Shown piece by piece: positions 32,004 through 43,700 of a stretch of 64,000 bases of DNA. A model generated the notes under the pieces. The model did no database searches. It saw only the letters and a program-made list of their open reading frames with translations, and was not told where the DNA came from. Each line of letters starts with the position of its first letter. Positions within the stretch are counted from its first letter, which is position 1. The position numbers and the translations under genes are program-made. This DNA comes from Rhea pennata. Its lineage: Eukaryota > Chordata > Aves > Rheiformes > Rheidae. The stretch spans positions 11,957,958 to 12,021,957 of the forward strand of contig NC_084672.1 in assembly GCF_028389875.1 (NCBI RefSeq). The letters are read 5' to 3'.

Positions 32004-33129
32004 CCCAGATACAGATTGCTTTAGTCGTCTTGGCATAAATTGTTCAATAAGAGATAATTTGTTTTATAATATTTCATAAAACACTGATTTTGTATGTTGT
32101 GAGCACCAATGGATTTGCAGATGTTGGTACACACAAAATGAGAGCATACAAATTTTGGTAACTGGCTTCAGGAAAACATGAACTCTATCCATACAGATAA
32201 TCTGAGTATACGTAAGGGGACGAGCTGTTCCTCACAACCTGAGTAAGCTTGTAAGCAATTTAAAGTAAGGAGCAGAGTATTGGGAGAACTTAAAAGTCCC
32301 TATATCATAGCCTTTCCTTCTTTTACATCATTATGATTATTGTATTAAGTAACTCTTGTTTTCCTTTTAGCTGAGAGTTTTGACATGTCTTCAGATCTCC
32401 ATCATCACTGTTACCATGCCTGCTTTGAAAAGCTGGTTGAAAAGACCAAAGCATAAAATACGTAGGTATGAAACTTGTTGTTCAGTAGAACTTCTGTTTT
32501 CCCAACCAGGACTTAGTTTGAAAATGGTTTAACAAAATACAATGTTTTTCAGACTTCCTCTCTTGTATATTGCTGGTATGTATAGTTATTTATTTCTCTT
32601 CTTTCCTCTAAGTCAGATTTTCGTTTTTTCCTCTCTTGTGAATCCCTCATATATTTCTTCTTCCTTCCTTCCGAGTGAATATAATTAGGTTTTAACCCCC
32701 CCCCCATGTATATGACCCTATTCACTGAGGCCACATGGTTAACAAATGAAATAACAGGACAGTTATCCAGAAATTATTGGGCAACACATTCATACCCACA
32801 AAATTCTTTGTAGCTGTATAATATACCATGTAATAAAAAGGTGTGTTAATATTATCTATGCATGCATTATATTGAACTTGTAGCTTCTATGTTCTCAGCT
32901 TTTTAGAGATGACTCATAGTCTCTGCTTCTGAGCTGTCTAGGAGACAAAATTGAAATAGAGCTCTCAAATCTTTATGATACTGTGAGCTTTGTTCCCCTT
33001 TTTGCAAACACAATACTAGAATGAGACTTTCTCCTGTGTTTTGACCTCTCTGATACTATCCCAATGACAGTGTATAAAAACCACGTTCAGGAGAGTGGAA
33101 CATAAAGAAAAATCACTACTAGCTAGACA

Positions 33130-33560
33130 AACATTTCAGAAGGTTCCTAACACCTGTTAGGGCCTTGAGTGCGCTGATAGGCTTTAATTGTCCTGACTAA
33201 GCTCACCTGACACCTCCACCCACACCTCTGTCCATGGGCCAAGAAGCTCCATTTAAACTCAGGCCTGGGTGTTTTGCCTATTCCTGAGCTATGTGGTGGA
33301 AGTGTCTGTCTTCAGATCTAACCATGGACACTGCTGATCCATACCCTGTCTAGGATTGACTTTCTGGTTTGACTTTGAGCCTGTCTCATCACTGTGGACT
33401 TGCCTGATGGCCTGGGTTCCTGGCTGACCCTGACTACTGCCCCTGAGTGTGTGTTCCTGAGGTTAGGCTTAGGGCATAGCCTTGTTATCAAACTTGGCTC
33501 CTGGCTTTCCATCTCTTAGGGAGCTGCTGGCCCTAGCTGTTGCTCCTAGCTGCTGCCTAG
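33130..33560. repeat. GC-richer block, possible old interspersed repeat
   Basis: About 430 bases markedly richer in G and C than the surrounding AT-rich DNA, with many CCTG/CTGA words, no CpG enrichment and no splice-site framing. This is the look of an inserted repeat such as a solo LTR, but I recognise no family and saw no clear terminal repeats or target duplications. Confidence 0.25.
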
Positions 33561-34983
33561 CAAAAGAACATGACTGATAGATTGCTAGTATATCACAATG
33601 TGTATGTATTGCTTTTTTAGGAGGTGGTAGGATGGATGTAGACCTTCCTGATTAGGAACTCTGTTTTATTTACCTGTCAAGATCTATATTTTAATATATT
33701 GTTTTTAATTTACCAAAGCTCTCTGTAAAGAGCTTCCAATTGGTACAAGCATCTGCTATGTTTGAATTCCTGAGTATGTGTGGTAGATACCTCATGCTAT
33801 CATTTCTTGTTATTTGTTTTTGCAATGTGCTATTTATGTACTTTAGTTCCAATTTTTAAAAATCTCATATTTGTACATGCTATAAAAAAATCATAAATGA
33901 CTTTTTCTGCTATCTTTAGGAAGCTAAATTACGTATGTTACAGTAAGGCACAATGGTTTAAGTTGCTTTTTTTGGGGTGTGTAGTGGTGTTGAGTATTGA
34001 CTTGCCTGACCTCAAACTTTGTCTAAGATGCCAACTGAGACAAAGAATTATTTGCTATGTTGGTAGACTAGCACACTGGAAACAGCATTCTTCAGATTCC
34101 TGAGTATTTTGTACTATACAGGTTTAATAATAATTGTATGTTATAGCACTGACTTCTTACTTGTCTGATGTCTGCTGCTGATCATGGCTGACCTTAGGCA
34201 AACTACTTTGTTTCTTCTTGTGTTAAAGTTAATCATACATTGAGTATAAATATGATTTTCCTAACTTTTAAGTTGATTCTTCACATCTGTTTTGTGGGTT
34301 TCGTTTCATATCAATAGCTTCCAAAGCAAAAGCCATAAAGATAAATCTTTATCTGAGAATGATATTCTTGAAGGGTAAGTAGTGTAAACAACTTTCCCTT
34401 GAAACTGGCTGAGAATTTGGAGAAAATGACAAACAACTGGTGGCTGTTTTGAATTTTATTAATGAAACTAAACTAGTGCACTGACACTTGTGTGGTTTAT
34501 CTGATGTACAGTGTCATCACAAAGGATGTTAATATTGCCATAGCACCACTGTACTGCTGATGTTACTTTAGTGTTTACTTTTGTTTACTTCTGACATCTA
34601 GAACACAAGAGCCAGTGCACTCATATATCCAGAGTCTTAGTAGCTCAGTTGTGGTCAATAAATATTTAGCAAAAGTACAAGAAACAGGACAGTAATAGAA
34701 CGATTTTTCTCTTGCCAAGGGATTGCCAGTATATACAGTTAAGGAGCTTAATCAGAAGCTGCATCAGAATCATAATTTTAAATAAAACCTGGATGGAACT
34801 ATTCATTATGAATTAGCCGATTCTTTTTGAACTGGTTCATAACTACAGCCTCAACAACAAGTTCTGGAACCTTGGGCAAGTTCCATTTTCATGTAACTGT
34901 TTACTTGCTAAATCTCACTGACTATATGTGAAGTTGAACAAAATTGTTTCCACTGCTCTTTAAAGTTATCTGTTGCCAAGTTA

Positions 34984-35018
34984 TTAATTTATCTAAATTA
35001 ATTATTTAGATAAATTAA
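34984..35018. repeat. Perfect inverted repeat, 15-base arms
   Basis: TTAATTTATCTAAAT and its complement around a 5-base centre. It could extrude as a hairpin, or be a degenerate miniature element. Confidence 0.9.
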
Positions 35019-37146
35019 AATTATCAAAGGTAAAACATAATTGAACAGTGTTAAAATGACAATCACATGTCTGAAGACTATAGGTCAGTTTAACTTCTAG
35101 TTCTTAAATTCTGAAGTGCTTTTAGGAATATATTTGATCCTTTGAAATTCGGAGGCAGAAGAGCAGGCTTTGTTTCTCATGCATGCAGATTAGCAGGTCT
35201 GCCTCTGTGAAAACTAACATGACCAAAGAAAACGAATTCTTAGGTGAATTCTTTTGTGTATATGGTCTGTGTATTAGGTGAACAGGTATAATGTCTTCAG
35301 TGTAAGTTACTTGGGGGTAAGCAGTTAATCTTACTGCTCATAGGTATTTGCAGTAAAAATAGATAACCTCATTTCTTTTGTAAAACACTGCTATAAGAGA
35401 GAATGCAGATTCTGTTTAGTTTATGGATCATAGTGTTGCAGGAATGTACTGCTGGAGAAATATGTACTTTGTCATTGTTTGGAAATTCAGTCGTTTATAA
35501 GTGATTCTTTTCCATTTTTGTTTTGATGGTCCTTCATACAGCAATGTATTAAAGTAGTTGTTAGAAAAGTTCTAAACTGAACAAAATTAAACAGAGCTTG
35601 ATTCATACACTTTCACTGACTTCTCAGAAAAATAAAGATAGGAATTCTAGAAGAGGTAAAATTGGGATTTTGTTTTACAGATGTTCTTTCTTTAGTATTC
35701 AATGTATTTAATCACAAGTATAGTTGATTAAAATAATTACCTTATTGTAGAACTCTCAGTAGCCTATTATTCAGGGGGTTGAAAATGAGAACTAAGAAAG
35801 GTAGCATTGCTGTTGCATATTCTTATCGTGGAAATGAGGCCACAGATGCTCACTGCAGGAAGAGAATCAAGCATGCTGTTTGTACAGAAATGCAAAAGAG
35901 AAGTTGTGGGAGCTATGCAAGCACCTACAATTTTCTGGAACAACTGAGGTCTTAGCGCTACTTGAGAAACACTGATTATGCAGGAAAATCTGACTTCAAC
36001 TTAATACGAGTAATTTGATACAGATTTACCACATGCAGTGGTAAATCTTGAATTCAGTTAAACTATTGTATTCAGAACTGAGTACAATGTATTTGTTTTC
36101 TTTGCTATACAAATTCAGGCATCAAATACACTACAGTGTTAATAGAAGTCATCTGTGTTCCTCAGAAGGAACAAATGACAGTCAAAGCAGAAAGGGATCA
36201 AGACAGCAAAGAAAGGTCAGGAATCTTGGAAGAAGTTCTACAAGGGCAGTAAAGAAGGAAAGACAGTTTGAAGGGAAAACTGGATGTCTGGGGAGAATTT
36301 TTTTTTTCTGTCCTTACAGTGACAGGTGTGTGTCACTGCTCTCTCTTTAAGTGTTGGTGCTTTTAGCTTGTGTATCCACCTATGCAGGCTGAGGGTTATA
36401 GGCTAAAGATTTCCTTGATGAGAGATGTTTGATTTTTTTTTTTTTCATTACTTTAAAGTCAGATGCCAAATAACAATGATTCGAATCTTTGTCATTTGCT
36501 TTTGTAATTCAAATTGGTGTAATCTGTGCTTTTTTTTGTTTGTTTGTTTGTTTCACGTGGACATTACTGCTCTTCCATCACAGAACTTACTTACTGTAAT
36601 GGTTCTAAACCATGAATGTTGACAGATGCTAAAATGATCCATCTGACAATTCAGCTATTGTGCTATATGAAATGATTCATTAAGGTGATGTTTACAAAGT
36701 AGTTACTATTTGAGATGTACAGATCCATTACTGTCTAAATGCCAAAGAATAGTTTCAGGTCTAAGATACCAAACTAAACATAAAACTTGGGATATTTTCT
36801 TTGTTGTTTTGATATGATCCAAAATGAGATCATATGAAAAATCTAGCTTCAGATCTTGATGTTCAAATCTAGGATTTGAATATTCTATGAAATTATCTTA
36901 TGAAGTCAGAACATTGTCTTGCCTAATAAAATTCCTCCTATTGGAAAAAATAAGCCAACATTCTCCATATTTACAAACTTCTTCCATGTACACACTTCAA
37001 GGGCCTGAATGGAGACTAGAATATTATCTGTAAAACAAGTTATTAAACTGAAAATCATGGTTTATAGCTTTCCTAGTGTTTAACTTACTACTCTAGGAAC
37101 AGAAGACAGCATGTTCAAACTACTGTATAATCTCTTTGGTTAATTT

Positions 37147-37171
37147 TTTCATAAAACAATGTTTTATGAAA
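37147..37171. repeat. Perfect inverted repeat, 12-base arms
   Basis: TTTCATAAAACA and its complement around a single A. Confidence 0.9.
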
Positions 37172-37759
37172 GTTGCATTATTGGAAGAGGGAACTGCAAC
37201 AAAATGATGAAGTAGGTAAGATAAGTCATGTTTGTATGCTGCACTTCTAAAAAATTCATTTGAATTGTCAGTCTCTTAAGCAATGAAAATCAGTCATGTT
37301 TTGTTTCTCAGGCTTCCTACTATATTTGTCTTGAATGGTCTGCCCTTTTGATGAAAGCATCTGTTGCTTGTTGTAATCAGTTTTTCTTCCTTCATAATCA
37401 TGGGGGATATGACAAACACTATTACATTTGGCAAAATTCAAATATTAAGAGTTTCGTTGTTTAGTAGAAGCCCTGTATTAATATTGATTTGGAAAAAAGG
37501 ATAGATCTGTATTTGCAAGGAGAACTGCAGCAGCAAGAGAAGTAAAAATTCCAAAACCTACAGCAATTTTATTCTACTGAAATTTTCAAATGACAGCTGG
37601 GAGGGCTACATAAATGCTTGTCAATCACTTAGGTGTTACCCAGGCTGCAGATGTGAAGTTGCTGTAGTTACTTCCATCTGCTTAGTTTGAAGTGTAGCTT
37701 GATGTTGAGAACAGGAACTGGGACATCACATAATGCCAATGTTCACTCTGTTTTTTTTT

Positions 37760-38400
37760 CTCCCAGAGAGAAGTGAGGAGGAAGCCATCTGATTCAGATG
37801 CAAGAAAAAAGTGTAGATGGGAAATATAATGGTCAGAATAGGAGACAGGCTTGTTGGAGGAGATCAGCTGTGCCTAGCTATGCAGGGAGAAAAGAAATGG
37901 GAGCTGTGGGGCAGGCTTAAGAGTGGTCTGTCATATCTGCTGAGGATGGAAGCCCTTCTTTCATAGAGAAGCCTGGAAGCCTAGGGATGGATGGAACTGC
38001 AGCTGATGAAGTAGGTGGGAAGGCTGTAGCCAGCTGTTGAGGAAGGAATGTTAAGGTTGTTGATGACTGACAGTTAATGAGCTGTACAGTGAGTAGACCT
38101 AACAACTGAGGTTAACTGTTGCATCTGGCGTATCAGGTGAGGGAGTCTGATTAAAATCAGAGAATACCATGTGAGTCTGTAGGGTGAGATACGCAAAGGA
38201 AGGAAACTAGATGAGATATAAGACAAGTAGGATGTGGAAAGCGGTGGGTAAGAGGGGTTTGGCTTACAAGTCAGGAAGACTTGGATTTGTTTAGAAATGA
38301 AGCCCCAGAAAGAAACGTGAGTCTGAGCTGATCAGCACTTTAGGATTAGGAGAGGGAAGGTTGCCAAAAAATGGAAGTAAGTTAGAAACAATTGTCTCCA
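37760..38400 (+). other. Purine- and G-rich block
   Basis: About 640 bases in which the plus strand is rich in G and A, unlike the flanks. Short open frames occur on both strands but none with recognised content. It could be a decayed repeat or a lncRNA exon. Confidence 0.25.
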
Positions 38401-39223
38401 AAATAGGAGTAGTGTATTTTAGAAGTCTCAGTACATAATGTGTATATTCTGACTTTCAGCAGTTCTTTGCATAAATTGCTCTTCCGTCAGCTAATTTCTT
38501 CTAAAAGAAAAGATCTTCATAGTTCATGAAACATATGTTGTTTTATTTTCGTAAGGAAATCTTTCTTTGTCACGTAGTTCCTCTAGGCATTTTTTTTGCA
38601 GGAACAGTGCCTATATGCCTTTTATCGAAAAACTTGTGGACTTTTACAGTTTTCTTTCAACTTTCATGTTGAGATGGGATAACATAGTAGATAAATCATT
38701 TAAATTTCCAGTGTTAATATACCAGTAATATGCTTTGGTGAAACTTTGCAATGGGGCAGTGTTGTACCTTGGCATCTTACCAAAACATGCCTCAATCAGT
38801 ATGAACTGCATAATAAACAAGAAAAATCACTATAGAGCTTGAGTGCATTCTGGTGAAGAGCATATACCACTAGGGAAAAGCATGGTGAAAATAATCGTCG
38901 TTGCTATCACAGCTGCATGGGAAAACATGTCAGAGGGAGACTGCTTGTCTGGGAGCCCATATTTCTCTTTCCTTGCTCTCCTTGTCCTCTTGCACTTAGT
39001 TGTTTCTTCCTCCACACTCCAAGGTAACTTAGTGTCCATGTGTGCCATCAGTTGGGAGCTGTGCAGATAAAATCTGTCTCAGCAGCCTCTTGCAACAGAT
39101 ATGGAATAAAAAAATGTTGTTAATGCCAATGGAGTTGGACAAAGGAAAGTCATCCATGAGAAAATACTTAATGAAATAAGGTGGTTTAGCAATTCAGAAG
39201 CAGAGAAATTCTTCTAGTTTTCT

Positions 39224-39252
39224 GAACCAAGAATACATAGAATTCTTGGTTC
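39224..39252. repeat. Inverted repeat, 11-base arms
   Basis: GAACCAAGAAT and its complement around a 7-base centre. Confidence 0.85.
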
Positions 39253-40327
39253 TTAGAGCCAAGAGAGCCTAAGAATAAGTCTGGAGTTTGTGTCTTATTT
39301 CCTTTCATAGCAACAGATTGACTGATGTTTTTAGACTTCAAAACAGACACTTTTTTTGCAAGAATTGGAAAAAGAACAAATTTGAGATAAACTATTTTGT
39401 TATTTGTTGTTTTGTCCCTCACAGGCATTGTGAAAGGATTTGTGAATAACTTGAGTTTTTTTTTTTTTTTTTCATTTTTAAGCCTTAGTTATAGAGGCTT
39501 AAAAGGAAAACTTTATTTGAAAAATATAATAAAATCATTGTAGTGAGGATAATGTGAAGTAGAGCAATATGATAATAAAATATACATTCTAATAGAAGAT
39601 GGAAAAATTTTATTTTCAGGTCTCTAATTCCCTTCCCCCCAAATTAGAATTTATTTCTTTTATACTAGCCAAGCTAAAATTATGTTGTTTTGCAGTGTGC
39701 TCTCAGGATATTAATCAAATAAAATTTAGAAGTGTGTGTTTTCTTCTGTACACCTGCCTTGCAGTGACATCTGCTGGGAAAAGCAGGAAGCCTTTATTGT
39801 AACTCCTACCTTCCACACTACTGTAATCAATTTAAAATAAAGAGTACAAGTATCCGTCCTTTTTTCCAAGCATATGTATACTTTCCTGTATGTGCTTAAG
39901 TCCAGTACAGTGATAAAATAATATTGAAATGCTGTATATTGCCAGATACTTTTTTTAAACTAAAAAAAAATAACGCTTAGAATTGCAGGATTTTCTTACA
40001 GCTATAGTCATCTAAATTGATGTGTTAGGGAATAATTACAAATTAACTGTGGTGTGCTACCTTGTGACTTAACAATTTTAAATACCATACTGATGTGTAT
40101 AGTAAAGATGGAACATTTTTTTTTTTGTCAACTGAAAAATTTCTCCACTGATGCAAATGTCTGTCGTCTTACTTTTCAGAAGAATCGTATCAAAACATAA
40201 AGAATGTTGTATTTCTGTCAGTCTGTTTGAGCAGTTTCAAAGGGTTGCAGATGCTTATTTCTTTTTTTTTGTTCTGATCTTACAGGTGATGTACAGCTTC
40301 TGTTTTCTTTCATTCATAAAGTTCCGA

Positions 40328-40505
40328 AGAACTCAATATTGAGTTCTAAAGAGCATTTGCTTTTATATGTTTATGAAAATACCTTGAATATCTTGTTTTG
40401 TTTCAGGCTACTGCATTAACAGAGCTATAGATAGAAATTGTAGGTAAGAATTTGTTCACAAAAGGAAAATACCATCAAAATGCTTTTTAAACTCAATATT
40501 GAGTT
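40328..40505. repeat. Two copies of an ACTCAATATTGAGT palindrome 162 bases apart
   Basis: AGAACTCAATATTGAGTTCT at 40328-40347 is a perfect 20-base palindrome. AACTCAATATTGAGTT at 40490-40505 is a perfect 16-base palindrome with the same core and shared right flank (CT). The pair could be the ends of a small decayed element inserted just past relic exon A. Confidence 0.85.
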
Positions 40506-40668
40506 CTTTGGAACTTTAAGAATGAAAGTAATCTCGGATTAAATAAAACCATTTGAAGCGCTGATATTTCAGCACGGAATAGCACAGTCCTTTTAGCTGA
40601 GGCTTGTTTTTTCTGGCAGCCCAGCTGCTCAGTACTGTAAAAGAAATAGTGGTTTTTTATTTACAATT

Positions 40669-40674
<6 letters not shown>

Positions 40675-40701
<27 letters not shown>
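40675..40701. repeat. Poly-A run
   Basis: 27 consecutive A residues. It lies 170 bases past the second palindrome; no retroposon body is recognised. Confidence 0.95.
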
Positions 40702-43700
40702 CTTTTCAAAGGTTGATATGGATATGATTAAGAAGTGGTATTCCAGTAAATTAATACAGGTTATTTTCTCATAATCAGAATAACTAAAGTATGAAATTAA
40801 GCTCTAGGTTAGATGTCTCTAAGGGTTATGAAATTAATGTCAGGAAAATTAAAACCAGATTAAAGGATAAATGTCTTTTCTCTCTCTGTAGAGAGAAGTA
40901 GTGGAGAAGTAGTCACTAGGTGATATTTAATAGATTATTTAGATGAAAAATGAGTAAGCTAGTATGATCCATCAGACTATACATTCATGAGAGAATATGA
41001 GGAAGAAAAATAATAAATGATTTTGCTTTAAATCCTCAGTGGATACCTAAAATATACAAGAAATGATTTCAACAACCATGAAAATGCAAACCTGGAACAG
41101 TGAATTACTGAATGAGAGAAATGTCATGTTTGATAGTCATACATAGTAGTAGGCATCATGCAGAGATGGAGACAGAGGACAAGTTACTAGTCCCTGTTCT
41201 TAAGTAACTCAATGAAATGAAAGTGGTGTTATGAATATTCAAAAAGAAGTAGGAAGTCTTATAAGAGAAATGAAAGTTGATGTTTTCAATAGTCTCTATC
41301 TATTGAGGTAACATTGTGAAGATACTTCGAATATACCCACATTTATTCAAGAATATCAAAGAGCTTTGCAGTTATTTTTTCTGTCAGCTAGCCTGTGAGA
41401 GAGATGGATATTATTATTTTGTGGATGGATAAACTAAGAGGCAAGACTACAGATTTGGATTATTTAGTGGCTCAGTCAGAGCAGTCACATGCTGATCACT
41501 TGATTTAGGCCCTTTGCAAGAACTTCCCTTGAACTTCTTGAATGTTGCACGTGGCTCACAAACCACAATTTGCTGTGCCTAGATTACCTGATAATCTAGA
41601 TTTACATACACACATACATATTTATATATAATATATACACATATACATGTATACACACATATATAAAAACAGATAACTCTGTTGCTCCACTTCTTAAAAA
41701 AAAAAAAATTAAATTTCTAATGTTTCCCCTAGAACTCCTCTGAAAATCAGTTAAATATTTAACAAAATGGAGGAAGATATAAGAAAAGTTAAACACAAGA
41801 TACTGGGAAAAAATCTGTCATACTCTCTCCCATTTTTATGGAGAATTCATGTTTTCTGTACACAAAGTGTAGGCAAATCTGTAACTGTGGCCACAAGAGA
41901 GGAAGAGAGAAAGTGGTTTCTGCTGGTAACAATACTACTAATTAGGAATTGGGATCCTAAAGGTATGTTTACACTAAAGGGGCTGCTTTGATTGCTGTGT
42001 AGTATAAACAAACTTAAGCTAGTTCTAATCTTGGGTAAAATATGTAGGAGTAGCAGATTGGCCATGGCAGCACAGAGCAAAGTATAGTGTACAAAATTAA
42101 ACCCAGAAACACTGTGATGTGCTCAGATCATTACACGCAGTGGAGACTTAGATGAATTTCATCAGAAATGAGACTTTTTTTTAATTTCTGAAGTTACAAC
42201 TTATTCTGAAAATTCTATTGGATGTTATAGAAGTTCAACTGCCATAGCTACCTAAACATAGTTCTGCCAGTGCCAACTGTGTAAGTACTGTGTTGGCATG
42301 AAGAAGTCACTAACGCAAGTTCCTTGATGTGAAACTAAAATAAGCGCGCTCACTCTTAAAACTGTATTTAGTGTGATATCAGAGTGCTGCATAGTCATTA
42401 ATATGTTTATCCGACATTACAAACCTCACCATCATAAAGCTTAATATCTAACATGATTTTCAGTGCAAAACTTAAATAGAAAAGTACATTTGTACCATAG
42501 CTTTCCCTTTAGCTAGACAACCTTTTAACGTAGATGCTAGGGATCCATGTGTAAGTAGAAGTAGCAGCATTGTTTTTCATGTGGTAGGTAGGAAAAATAC
42601 ACACATTGAAATTCTGAAGCTGGTTGTGTCTTTTGTATCTGTGGAGATGCAATATAAGTGTTGCTAAACAACTACAAATAACTAACGTTGCTTCACAGAA
42701 AGAGCGATCTTCTGAACTGACATTTATGAGGCTATATTTGGAAAGAAATGCTAAAATAGTGTTGGTGATTTCTTGCTGTTGTCAGTTTTCCAGTGCAAGG
42801 CTTTGCTTAAAGCCACTAGTAAGCAGGCTGTCATTCTCACAACCATAAACTTAAATATTTAAATGTTAGAATTATATGAAAGACAGGTTTTTCTGACACA
42901 GCACATACAAAACAATGTGTGGGGAATTTGAGTCACTGATGTTTGAGAAACATTTAAATGAAAAAGCCAATAAATTTAAGAAAACAGTTTTGTTTTTACT
43001 ATTATATTTTAAGTAAGATGTCTCATTCGAAAAACTCTTGCTTTGCATGTATTTAATGTCTAACAGTAAAGTGATGGTAGTAAATCATTTCTGGAGCGGG
43101 AAAACATGGTTGTACAAATGCTTTCTCAAAAATAAGTTTTTACATGTCCCAGCTTCAAAGAAAGTCATAAAATGTAATAGTTACTGAATGTTGGGCTGAG
43201 AATGATTTTTTTTTTCTTTTTTAATAAAGTAAGTACTGCTCATCTGTGTTTTAGAAATGGAAAGAGCATTTTGCAGCCAAAGAGCTGAAAAACAAGAATG
43301 CTGGGAAAGATTCTTCTAACTTATATGGAGCAGTATTTAATCAGGAAAATAGGCTTATAGCGTGAATGTTACAGAAACTAGCCCTTTAACCTGTAACTGG
43401 ACTGCTTGATCAATGGAAAATGATTTCTGAGAAATGTCAAGATATTCTTAATAATTTTAAACTAGTTTGGGAAAGTACTTAAAAGTAGGTGTATTTTCCA
43501 TAAGAAACCTAGGCAAGGTACATTTAAATATTTTGTAAATTGAGGTCATGATTCAGGATGAAAAAAGTGATAGATAATAGCTAATTAACATTTTTGAAAT
43601 TGGAAGCTAGATAAAGGACTGCAAACAACTTGTTAACTATAACTGGAAGTACATGAAATTGGTGGTATTTGCAGTATATCTCTGAGGCAGGTGGTAGGCT

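Larger units (their letters stand above)
31727..34374 (+). other. Chain of three phase-compatible exon candidates
   Basis: Three blocks have good borders: 31727-31767 (ACCTTTGCAG ... ACTCAG/GTAACA), 32371-32465 (TTCCTTTTAG ... CGTAG/GTATGA) and 34318-34374 (ATCAATAG ... GAAGG/GTAAGT). They join in one open frame. An ATG at 32416-32418 would give a basic N-terminus, MPALKSWLKRPKHKIR, followed by a Ser/Lys-rich segment ending SENDILEG. No family is recognised. They lie upstream of the ATP8B-like pseudogene on the same strand, so they may be its former N-terminal or leader exons. Short exons joining in frame can also arise by chance. Confidence 0.3.
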
